From Osmia lignaria lignaria (lineage: Eukaryota > Arthropoda > Insecta > Hymenoptera > Megachilidae): a stretch of 64,000 bases of DNA. The position numbers were made by a program, and so were the translations under genes. The notes under the pieces are model-generated. The model searched no databases and was not told the DNA's origin. It was given only the letters and a program-made list of their open reading frames with translations. Positions within the stretch are counted from its first letter, which is position 1; every line of letters begins with the position of its first letter. Below are positions 12,701 to 24,700 of this stretch, piece after piece. The stretch is from assembly GCF_051020975.1 (NCBI RefSeq), contig NC_135044.1, forward strand, positions 1,180,501 to 1,244,500. Reading direction: 5' to 3'.

Positions 12701-15700
12701 TAATTCAAAGTTTTCTCTTAAATTTCGATCGACCTCAAAATAGGGTGGATAAAGAAAGGGTTAATTTTGGCAGAGTATGAATCGCTGCATGGATGAATGA
12801 AATTGACCTTGCACGAAGGCTGATCCATAAATTTTGTTAAATCTATGCATGCAATTACATTCGAAAACGAAGTAACGGAAATTCTTTACTTCGAGAGCGA
12901 GAGAATAAATATTATCATTTCTTTTTCTCGTTCTCGATGGGCACGGTACATAAACCAGTCGCGTTGTACCAATCAGTCTGTTGTCGTCTGTTCGCAGGAT
13001 GAGTTCCATCCATTCATTGAGGCCCTCCTACCGTTCGTGAAGTCTTTCTCGTACACGTGGTTCAACCTACAAGCCGCCAAGAGGCGTTATTACAAGAAGC
13101 ACGAGAAGCGGATGAGTCTCGAAGAGGAACGCCAGTGCAAGGAGGAGCTCCAGGTAAGCGACATTATTTCAACCCTTCTGCAATCATTTTCGTTCGATCT
13201 TTAAGCTTTGCGTTCCGATCGGACTTGATTCGAGAAAATAGCGAAATAAATAAAACAATAAGGTGGCGGTGAAAAGTGAATGGAAACGATCGAACTCTCG
13301 ATATCGAGGAAAGTTTGGCGCTGGTATTCGACCCAGTCGTTGACATTCGAATTTTCAACCGGACCAGAATCTTCCTACTTCCTTTCATTTTTTATTTCTC
13401 ACTGCGGCACCCTTCGCCAACCTTGCTAAGTGGGCAGAAATGGGGGTACGTGGAATGGGTTCGTCGATCCGTTGGAAACAGACGTAGAGATTTTCTCCTC
13501 TATCCACCGCAATTCGTATTCTCCATCGCGACGGTGTTCGATCAATATTTTAATTTCGCGATGCTGCGGTATTTAGCGTGTACCAAAAAGGGGATGGACA
13601 GACGTCGGACGGACGTCGATGCTCGTGGAAATAGAAAAGAAAAAAAGAAAAAAAAAAAAAGAATTCCTCGAAACGTTAGAGAGGGAGAGGATCGATGTAT
13701 CGCGAGTTTAGAGAAAATCGCTGGCCAACGACGACGGTTTTGTTTCTCTTTTTCCTTCGGACGATGATGGCCTCTGCTGGTATCGTTGAAAGAGCTTGCA
13801 AATCGAGGGGAAAACGTTGCTATTCCTTTTCTTTTTTTCCTCATTTCTCTTTGTTAAGGGTTCTACTGTGTCTGATGCTCGTCTTGATTGCTAACCGTTC
13901 GTTAGAACTCCAATTGAAGCGTTCTTTTCAATTTGGTTAGAGGGAACCTCGATTAGATTCATTGGTTCTTCGTTTCGAGTGAGAATCGATCGCGTTCCGA
14001 GGGACAAACAAAATATTTCCCTGGTGATATGGAATTTTTTTGTTTTTTCTTTTTTTTTTTTCTAAAAAGGAAAGTAACCCGGAGCCGGTAGCACGGGTCG
14101 CGTTGAATTTTACATGAAGTACATTTAATCTGCGTCGTGAGGAAGCCCTGCAGGGTCGGCCGAGCCCTCAGCCCCATTATACAGGCACACGGGGCTTTAT
14201 GAAATTGTAAGCGAGCGGCAAAGGCCACTGGCCATAATCGACAATTCCATTTGCAAATCTAATCGACACCCAGCCGGTATTTTTCAACTAAACTTTCCTC
14301 AACAATTTTTCACCGGCGTTCAGCCAGCGTTCCGCTTAATTAAACCGACACAACTGGCCCTCTCTGTGCTGCCTGTCGCGTCAAAATGATTGAGCTTCCT
14401 AGGCGGACCTCTGTCTGATAACAGAGAATTTTTTTTTTTTTTTTTTACGCTATACGGTTATCTGAAAACTTCTCCGAACATCGAAAATAAAAGTGGCTCT
14501 ACGGTGTTTTGATAATTGGAACGCGTGGAAAGCGTGTTTTCCAAACATTCGCCACCGCCCAAGATACTCGATAAACGCACACCACTTATCGTTCGGTCCG
14601 TTCGAGCTATCGTTTTTCCACGCAAACCGATCGATCCGCAGTTATCGCCGATCCGTCTATACGACGCGTGCACGTTACGCGTTTTTCTCTCTATGTATGC
14701 GGGTCGACATGAAATTTTCGAGCCGCTTTCTCGACCGCTCGACACTCCGTTCACGTACTCGCGGAGATGCTTTCCAGAAAGAGCCGAGGGGAAAAAAAGA
14801 AGAAGGATAAAAGAAAAGAGAGAGAAAAAAAAACAAACAAGATAAAAATTCTGCAACTCGTTGACATGCGACACGATTCGTTCTGGAAAATTGAAATGGA
14901 GGTGACCGTCGACAGGGAGAGAAGAAAGATGTCTATTTTCTAATCGTTTTAGAATACGGCGATGTTTCTCTAGTTGGAATATTTAACCGGGTCACTTTCA
15001 CCCGGCTCTACATATTTCTCCATTCGCATGTAGATTTCATACGTTCGATCAGCTTTGTTTCTATCGAAACTTCAATTTCTGATAGGTATAAATCAAATAT
15101 ACCAATGATGCATTTATTTACTTAAAGCTGGAAGGTGTTGGATCTGTCTGAAAATAGGCAGATATCGATGCGGCTGGTTTTTGTAGGAAACCCTTCAATT
15201 ACAGATAAAAGTAACATCGCGAAAGTTTGAAGGTTCTATCGTGAGGTATTCGAGCTTGAAATCGTGACAGTAGAAGGCTTTAATTCCCAGCGGAATGCGA
15301 AATTGTCCCATGTCACGCGAATCTAATGGATACACGACACCCCGGTTAGGAATGCCCACTAATCACCCTTCTCCCTATTCGATTGCTAATCAGACAAATC
15401 TCAGTCGATGCATTTATTTACCAATAATATCGATCAAATATTAGCATAAGAAAACCCACGATCCATGGACCAGCAGATGGATCACGATGGTAGCGAAAAA
15501 ACGGTGTAAAAAGGAGAGAGTAATAGGTGGAGGAATGCCCAATAATCACCCTTCCTCCTGTTTAATTGCTAATCAGACAAATCTCAGTCGATGCATTTAT
15601 TTACCAATAATATCGATCAAATATTAGCATAAGAAAAAATCCTCGATCCATGGACCAGCAGATGGTTCACGATGGTAGCGAAAAAACGGCGTAAAAGGGA

Positions 15701-18700
15701 GAGAGTAATAGGTGGGGGAAGGGTTGCTGTAAAGAGAAAAAAGGAGGAAAGAAAAATTCTTGGGTCGGGCAGGGGTGGTCGAGGGTGGTCCGAGTCCGTC
15801 GTTTTCTCTTAATTTCGAGACAGGCCGCAGGACGATATCGACTACTTCAATTCCGTAGCACGGCTGACGGGGGTGGGAAGAGCGAACAGGATGAAAGAGA
15901 CGGAGAAGAATGCGACGGGTGAAAGAAAGACAACGAGAGGGTGGATGAGAAGACAACACTGGATGTAGAGTCCGAGAAACAGAGAGAAAGGTAGAGACAG
16001 AGGGGTAGTCGGTGGTAGAAGGATGAGGATTTCGAACGAGGAAAAGACGGAAGATCCGTGTGCAGACTGGGACAGAGATATCGTAGGATGTGTACAGGGT
16101 GTTAACAAAGTGACGCTCGTAGATTCGCGTCAGCTGGACACTTGGAAAATTAATTGAAACGCTGGCTGAATTAAATTCGAGTAATTGGATCTAAGTTTTG
16201 AAAAGTACAGAGAGTGATCAAATAATTAGAGCCACTTGCATAAATTGATTTTACATAAGAATGATTAATTCTTAAATAAAAACCGAGTTTTTCTTATTTC
16301 TTTATGATGTATTGATACTTGTAAAATTATGATACACAGTTGAAAAAAGTGAAAGTTCTTGATTGGCCTGGAAATTCTCTGGGGACCTCAACCCCATCGA
16401 AAATTTGTAGGAACATTTACTACTAATAATAAGAATTGAGGCAGTAATTACAGCAAAAGGCTTAATATACATGTGTAAATACAATCATTTAAATGTATTT
16501 GTTTATTTTTAAAAGTATTTTTTTACATATTATTAGTGAAGGATTATTGAATAACTTTTAATTCAATATAAAATCCTCAAAATTGTGGCTCTATTTCTAC
16601 AGAAACACGAAAACCCCATTTTTCATACCGTGGCTCTAAATTCGATCACCCACTGTATAGATCCTTCTAAGGGTAGATGGGCCAAGTTCCAGATATCCAA
16701 ACCTAAGTTTCTTCAATTCTCCCAGTTGCTAAGTTTAAATAACAAAATAAAATTTTCGAAGGATAGCACAGCTTGTTTACCCTCCACCTTCCATATCGAC
16801 ACCCCGTTTCTCTGTAGGTTAACCCTGACATCGTTAGAAGGGGACTCATTTGTTCCCGATATCGATATCAGTGTGTTGATAAATTTCCTTGCAAACGTCA
16901 ATGAGCATTACTTTCTTAACACCCTGTACGAGTGGTATCACGCGAGAAGAGGGCGGCAGACGGGCGACGGCGGGGGTGGAGAGTGCACCACCACCAGCAG
17001 CAGTAGCAGCACCCGCAAGAAGTATCCCGGTACACGGGTACACACGAGCTTTTCGGGTGGCCAAAGAGTGCGAGAGAGAAGGGGAGAAAGGGTTGCATGG
17101 GCAGTTGACGAGAAAGAGAGAGGTGGATAGAAAGGGGTGGTAGTCGGCAGAGAGCGTAGACATGTAGCGCATACGCCGTCGCGACGGAGGCTGCGGCTAC
17201 GCGGCGCCTACCAACCACCATCTATAATCTCTATGCGGATATCGATTTTCTACCCTGTATTTCCTAAATTTATGCAAACTAGCCGCCCGTCCTCTGCTAC
17301 CACCCCACCGTCTGCCCTTCGGCCCAACCACCAAACCCTCCCCCGTCCACCTCGTGTTCTACCCTACACCTATACAACCCTGTAATACGATCCCTCGAAA
17401 GTATCTATCCACCGTTAACACCTTATCTATTGCTCACTGAAATTTCTAGATTTAAATCCCTAAATCTAGGCATCAACTTTTACCCAATACTGTATAAACC
17501 CTTTCCCCTCTCCTGTCAACTCCCTTGTTTTCGACAATTCTCAGTCGCCCATCTATCTCGCTCATCCTCGTTCGTTTATAGGTGGAGGGGAGGTTTAGCA
17601 GCCACCCCCTTTTTGCTAGCCACGTTGGTTAGCTGGGTGTTGTTCGGTATGTGTGTCGGCCCCATTCATCTAACGAGCTCAAGCGGGCTATCGCATCACG
17701 ATGCACCTCGCACCTCCTCGTCACGAGGAGGTGTATTCCAGTTTACTCTCTGGCCAGCCAGAGTAGAGGGGAGGGTTGGTAACACGGGCAGGAAACGGGA
17801 AGGGGTTGAGCACGTTGTTTTCGAGGGCTTGTTAATGTTGGATTATGTTTCGGCTTTCGGGTTATTAATTATCGATGCAGCCGGCTGGATTATGCGGTTC
17901 CTCGACCGGATTTTTCTGCAATTTTTTTTCGCCGGAAGGAGGGGGTGAGGTTTGGGGGTTAACGAGGTCGACGCGTCCCGTTGCCGATCGATGAGCAAAT
18001 AAATAACGTAGCGTGCGATTTCGAAATTGAAAATGTTTATTAGAAAGCGTCGTTTTCGTTCTCTCTAGGTGGAAAATAAGTGGCGACGTTCAATCGTGCG
18101 TGAGATTTTTTTTCTCTTTGACCCACCCTTCGCCGCCGGAAGCGTGCAGCAGCCGAAAATAAACGATCGTTGAAAGACGAGAAACCCCGTTAGCCAGAGA
18201 ACCGTGACGGCAGAGGCATATCGTTCAGACGCGAAATAATCCGCTTCCGTGTTCCCTTTCCAGCCGGAGATTTTATTGCCTAAAGGCAGAGGGCATATCG
18301 CATACGTCTGGACGGGAAGAAGGCTTTTCGCGCGTACCGAGCCTCGTATCGCGCGAATATTCCAACGGAGGAAAGGCGTTCGCAGACGCCGGAAACAATG
18401 GCAATAAAATTTTCGGAACGGCCCTCGCTCCGAGCCATCGCCTCCGTCCAACTATCATCATTCTCTTTTTCATTTCTATCCGACTTTATGGACGCGAATC
18501 TGTCCGCGTATCGCGACCTTCGACCTCTCTGCTATCCTCTTGCAAATCACCCTTATATATAGACTCTCCGACGATTCAGTTTTTCTTTTCATTTCTTTTT
18601 GCGCTCGAAACAAACATTTCGGAGACGTAGTTTGTGCTTCGCGAAAGAGCTATCGGAGCCGTCGGATTGATCGTTGAAAGTTGGAGGAGGGTGATTAAAA

Positions 18701-21700
18701 AGGGTGCGAATCCATGGTGGCTCGATAAGTCGATTGGATTCGTTAGGTAGCCCGCTTTGGCCCAATTCCGGTGGTTTTACTTTTAAACGGGGCTTAATCG
18801 ATAGCTCGTTGTTCTCAACGAAACGGTGTCTTCCCTAACTCGCTTTTATGTAACACCAATTCTGTCAAAATTTATTTCAGGACCTCGCACCATCGATATT
18901 TTAAATTCCAACAGTGTAGTATATTTAAGAATGCTTCGATAGAAAATTATTATATTAAAAATCACGGTCAATAATATTTTCCCTGGTTCCTCTATTCGCG
19001 GATGATAAATGTTGTTTCTGGTAGAATTTCATCGAGCGATGCTTTTGTAGTTTGTTCGTATTATTACCGCGGCATCGTTCGCCATTAAATTAGAGTACGA
19101 TACGAGGAACGATATCGTTCGTCGTTTTCCATTGTCGCGATAACGATAAATAAAAGAGACACAGAGGGAACGAGCGTTTCTCCGTTAAATAAATCTGTCC
19201 GCGGAAGGATTCTATCGGAGGAGGAAAGGAACCCGGTGAAAATAAAAGGGTTCGAGGGACGCGGATTGAAACAACCCCCCGAGGAGAACGACGCCGGTGG
19301 CTGAGAGACGCGAATGAATTACGCCCCCGACGGGCTATCATCTCGCAGCACGAGATACTCTTAGATTAGAAAAGTCGCGAGAGCTCGTGTATCCTTCCGT
19401 ATCGGATCCTGGAATCGTCCTGCTGGAAAAAATCGCACCCGATTTTTCTTTTATTTTAATTCAAAAGAAGTATACTTTAGTCTTTCATTTTACATTCCTT
19501 TAGAAAGTAAAATATTTCAAAATTATCCTGTAACCTGAAAATCCACCCCTAAAGGTAAGGAAGTGCAAATTAACCCCTGTGAAATCTCAGACAACCCCTA
19601 ACCGTCTCGTTTAAACGCAAAATCCCGTTTACGACAGCCGTTTGCCGCAAAGTAGAAGAGGAAGAAGAGGTCTCTCGCAAACAAATTAAGAGACACATCA
19701 GAGGGAGGGTAGAGTGGAGGCGCGTCGTTTCGCGGTTCTCGAGGATATTCGCGAAAGCTTGCTGTTCTCAAAGGCGCGGAATGAATCGCCTCCGGGTCTG
19801 AAGAAGCCCGACTACGCTTCGGCTGGGTAACGGATGGATGAAGTATATGGGGATGGGACGGGGTTAAACGCGGGGATAACCTCGGTATGCTCGAACGAAA
19901 GGTTATGGAAGGGGTTGAGTAATATTTACAACACTCTATGCAGAGGCCTGGAATTGCCTATAAAGAAATCGCGGAGTCGCTTTGTTCGCGTCATAACGTA
20001 GTAACGTAAGGGGCCAGCAGCTATACACTCGGGAAAGCAGCCAAATTAATAAATATATTCCAGTCTATCCCAGCTCTCGATCCTCCCTTCCTCTTCCTCG
20101 AACCATCTACCATCCTCCATATTCCACGTTGGATACTACCCACCTATGGGCTTCCCATAAATTTTCCATCGACCACGCAGCTATTCCGTGGTCTAGCACT
20201 CCACCGTATTCCAAAGACTATCCTACTCGAACCTTCTCTTACGATTTATTCGGACAACTTCCGGTTACTCCTTTCCTTTTCTACTTCATGGATCTCGACC
20301 AGAGACATCCGGTTTTTCGAATTTTCTTTTTCATTTTTATTCAGTTTTCTTAGTTGAGGGTTGCTGAATCGAGAGAAGGTTTTTTTAAAGAGAGGGTTTT
20401 GATTTTCTTTATTTATTTGTTTATATTGGAAGTACATGGTAGATTTTTAGCTGGGGGTGGTACCAGAGGGGTTGGACGTTCCCATCAGAGATGGTCATGG
20501 ATCTCGACCAGGGACATGCAGGTTTTCGAATTTTCTTTTTCATTTTTATTCACTTTTCTTGGTTAAGGGTTGCTGCATCGAGAAAGGGTTTTGATTTTCT
20601 TTATTTATTTGTTTATATTGGAAGTACATGGTAGATTTTTAGCTGGGGGTGGTACCAGAGGGGTTGGACGTTCCCATCAGAGATGGTCATGGATCTCGAC
20701 CAGGGACATGCAGGTTTTCGAATTTTCTTTTTCATTTTTATTCACTTTTCTTGGTTAAGGGTTGCTGCATCGAGAAAGGGTTTTGATTTTCTTTATTTAT
20801 TTGTTTATATTGGAAGTACATGGTAGATTTTTAGCTGGGGGTGGTACCAGAGGGGTTGGACGTTCCCATCAGAGATGGTCATGGATCTCGACCAGGGACA
20901 TGCAGGTTTTCGAATTTTCTTTTTCATTTTTATTCACTTTTCTTGGTTAAGGGTTGCTGCATCGAGAAAGGGTTTTGATTTTCTTTATTTATTTGTTTAT
21001 ATTGGAAGTACATGGTAGATTTTTAGCTGGGGGTGGTACCAGAGGGGTTGGACGTTCCCATCAGAGATGGTCATGGATCTCGACCAGGGACATGCAGGTT
21101 TTCGAATTTTCTTTTTCATTTTTATTCACTTTTCTTAGTTGAGGGTTGCTGCATCGAGAGAGGGTTTTTTTAAAGAGTGGGTTTTGATTTTCTTTATTTA
21201 TTTATATTGGAAGTACATGGTAGAACGGTATAACTATGTATGTACACGGTAGATTTTTAGCTGGGGGTGGTACCCCAGGGGGTTGGACGTTCCCATCAGA
21301 GATGGCTAGCTCATTTCCCCGTTTAATTCCTGTGACACGAGTTACACCACGTATGCACAATTTTGATAGGATAAGCGCACGTAAACACGAACAAACAGAA
21401 TCGCGACAGCAGTGATAAAGAGAGGAAGAGGGTGAGACGAAACGAGGCCCGCAGCCGAAAAACCGAATCGATAGGCGCGCAACGGCCTCTCTATACAGGG
21501 TGTCTCGCATACCGTAATATACTACTATCTGTGCAGTAAAAAAATATAGAATCCAATTTTTTATATAACTCTATTTTAGAAAAAATTGAATTTAAAAATT
21601 TGTCAAAATATTTTTAAAGAAAATTACAATTTCGACATCTTGGGTAATTTATTTATTTTTTTAAGCTATAAGGTAAGGTTTTCTTTTTTCGAGAACGTTT

Positions 21701-24700
21701 TTTCTTCGAAACGAAAGATCGAAGAAAAACTTTCAAGAATTTTCTTGAGACACCCTTTATTTGAAGATATACATATACGCAAGTGCACACGTGTTTGTGT
21801 TCTCGCGTCTGCGAGGGAAATCGCTATAGATTACAGTCTGTATACTTACGGGGGTGGCCTGAATTTAACCTCACCCCTCTCCCAGTCAGACCATCCCCCG
21901 AACCCGTTTGAATGTGAGCAGCAGGGAAGAACGTTCTATCAAAGACATTTTACCAAGCACAATCTGTCTTACCGGGGGAGAAAAAGCCGGCAAAAGTAGT
22001 CTGGAGCCAATTGTCGATTACCTTCTTCTTTCTCTTGATCGTCTTTCATTGCTGAATTTCGTTTCTCTTGTTTCATCTTGCCCCTTTTGAAGAATCGAAT
22101 TACTCGCTGACATTTCATTTCGTCTGTATCGTTAACAACCGAGACTGGTATTTCAAATTCCAATTAATCCTCTAATGATATTTCGAAAAGTGATCGGATT
22201 TTCTAGAGACACGTGTACAGGAAGCACGTGGAAAATCGCGTGCAGACGGTCGTTTAGCCAGCTGCCAAAGATTCGTAAACCCGTAATTCGTACGTAGGGG
22301 TTTAACCTTGTTGGTTCCCGGCGTACGCCAAGATTCTCAGCCACGTGCTCGAAACGGTGAACACGCGTTTTATTTTTCGCGATCATGCGCGAAACTCGTG
22401 TACCTCGAACGCGATAGAAAAATGTCTCGACTCGACAACGCGATCCTCCTACTATCAATCGTTTTAAGAGGCGATTATTTTGATTCCGTGCAAGGAAAAA
22501 AGTAGCGTATTCTATTCGGAACGAAGCTTTCGACCGTTGGTGATCGCGCGCAGCAGCGAGGATGACTTTGTACGATGGAAACGCGACTACTTATGAATTA
22601 AACATCGTTCGTTCCTGATACCCGATGGAAATGTATCTGTGCTTTCAATCTGTACAACCGAGACAGCCTTCTGATTTCCTGACTTTTCCCTGCTTTTCGT
22701 ATCAGCAATCTAAACGCATTGCTGCTACCTGGTTTGAGTTAGAAGTTGGTCTATTTTCCATTTAAAACGAAATTCCTATTCCATTTATTTAGAAACGTTT
22801 CCGACTTGGACAAAATTTTCCTAGTTTTTCATATGTATCTGCTATGAGAAAAGGGGGTGAAACTAGTGGAACCCCGGCATTTAGCCGAAAATTTGTCCAT
22901 CCAACGCAACGGGTGTGCTTAGTGGACGAATATAACGGAAACAGCCCCTCTGACCGCGCACCACCCCCTTCTCCCTCCTGGTCCCAGAAACGAGCAGGGA
23001 GTCGTAAAAAGGGTGGTGAACCCGCGGGGAAGTTTTTGAACGAGCTTCTGGCCCTTTAACACGCGTTACGGTGTAATTTCAGCAGCAGAATCGCTCTAAA
23101 CGATATTCCGTGGCAACGAGCACGCCGGCCCGTCGAGTCTCGAAACTTTTCCTCGCTGGTTTGGGGGCTGGTTTAGCTTGTCTGGCCAGAGGCGAAGGGG
23201 TTTGCGGCAGGGGGGTGGTACGGTGCGTTAAGAAGCAAAAAATCAAGGAGACTGGCGCCAAAGCCAACCGGGGGTGGTTTAATATTTAGATTCAATTACG
23301 AAAAGAAAGAAGGCATCGTTATGCGGCAAATTGTCGCAGCCTGGTGGACCGCGAAGGCTGGCCTTTAGGTCGGGGGAGGGGGATGAAAAGAAAAGGAAAG
23401 AAAGGGGTGGGTGTTATATCGCGACCTAATGGACGCATCCAAGAGAACGTTTCGGTTGGTTACTTCGGGAAAATGATTGTTATTGGAATACAGCTAAGAT
23501 TTGCGACCCTCTGAAGGGGTGAGTTTTTTCGCGGCCTCTTTGGAATCACTTATAAATTTACGAATGAAAAGAATTGAAGAGAATTTTTCTTTTATGACAG
23601 ATATGTTATAATATGTCGAGCAGGTACTTTCAATCGAAAACAAAGGAAACCCTGTAACGGATCAATTCCTTTGACCGGCCGATTACGTAACCCCAATTAA
23701 CCCCTTTGGTAGAGTAGACACCTCGTCACCCCTCGTCCTGGTAACTGGTCCACCGCCTCTCATCGTGGAAAGACGAAAACGAGCTGACCGTCGGCCGTTA
23801 GGCTAAAAATGCAGTCTCCGCTTTATTTCCCGCGCTTGAAAATAGCCCATGAGCCACCGCGGTCGCTGCGGCGATAGTGGTGGGGGTGCCGGGTAAACGG
23901 AGTAGGGGGTGAGTGACGCGAACGGGGTGGGGAAATAGCAACTACGGTGCTGAGCATTTTTGGAGTGGGGTCAACCCCCGCCCCGGCCTTGGAGGTGGTG
24001 GTTACGAGGAACGAGCACATTTACATTCGCGCTAAACCGTGTTCGCACATGGGGGTATTATGCACAGGGTGTTTCAATTTAATATCATTTTTAATAACCG
24101 CGTTCGATGATCCATGGAATTTTATATTTTTCATTCGTCAGGGTAGCAAAACTTTTGGATGAAGTTCCGAGGGGGGGGCACTAAATCTAAAGTGGTATCT
24201 TCCTATTAGTTTCCGAGATATTAATTAAAAACTTTCGTACAATACATAGAATTTTTCCTATACAGACGTAACTAACACAACCGTCTTCGCTGTAGTGATA
24301 ATGGATTTTACATGAAACACCCTATAGAAACGGAAGCCGATATCGCTATGGTGTGAACGGCTATTCGACACTTGACGATGACGGTTGCTACAGTTTTTAA
24401 TTATTATCTCGGATACTAATAGGAAGCCGAAGATACCACTTTATATTTCGGGTCCCCTCCCCCCTTCACCTCAAAATTTCATCTTGATCGGCGACCGATC
24501 GTATTCGGAACTACAGCCAAACTTTTTGCGTACCTTGAAATTAAAAGGGTTGAACGTAGTACTATGACGTAGTACTACGAGGAGAAACAAGAAGAGAGGA
24601 AGGGAGATTGTAAACGCAAACCTCGGACATACTTTCAACAAAACTGTCCCCTTCCTCTTCTCGAAAACTTTCTACTCTGGTTTCCAAACTCGCCCGATTT

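Larger units (their letters stand above)
6756..12997 (+). other. NFI intron 1 (if exon 6675-6755 is correct)
   Basis: A 6.2 kb stretch without a recognisable protein. It includes a perfect inverted repeat at 8550-8670, a TTAA-flanked MITE at 9150-9277, and GC-rich islands near 9960-10330 and 11950-12200. Those islands could hold alternative promoters or first exons; at 11989 a 27-codon ORF starts MRPRSICDRV, without a clear donor. Confidence 0.4.

Noticed and set aside
16585..17130. 181-codon plus-strand open frame
   Set aside because: It runs across the ends of two nested transposable elements and into unrelated DNA, and has no protein motif.
20354..21142. Four near-identical open frames of about 62-70 codons in tandem
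   Set aside because: They are the same frame in each unit of the 192 bp array, starting at TTG, and end with the repeat; not a gene family.
23876..23936. Cluster of G-runs resembling a G-quadruplex
   Set aside because: Two of the loops are longer than ten bases, so the motif is weak; similar G-runs are common between 17.5 and 24 kb.
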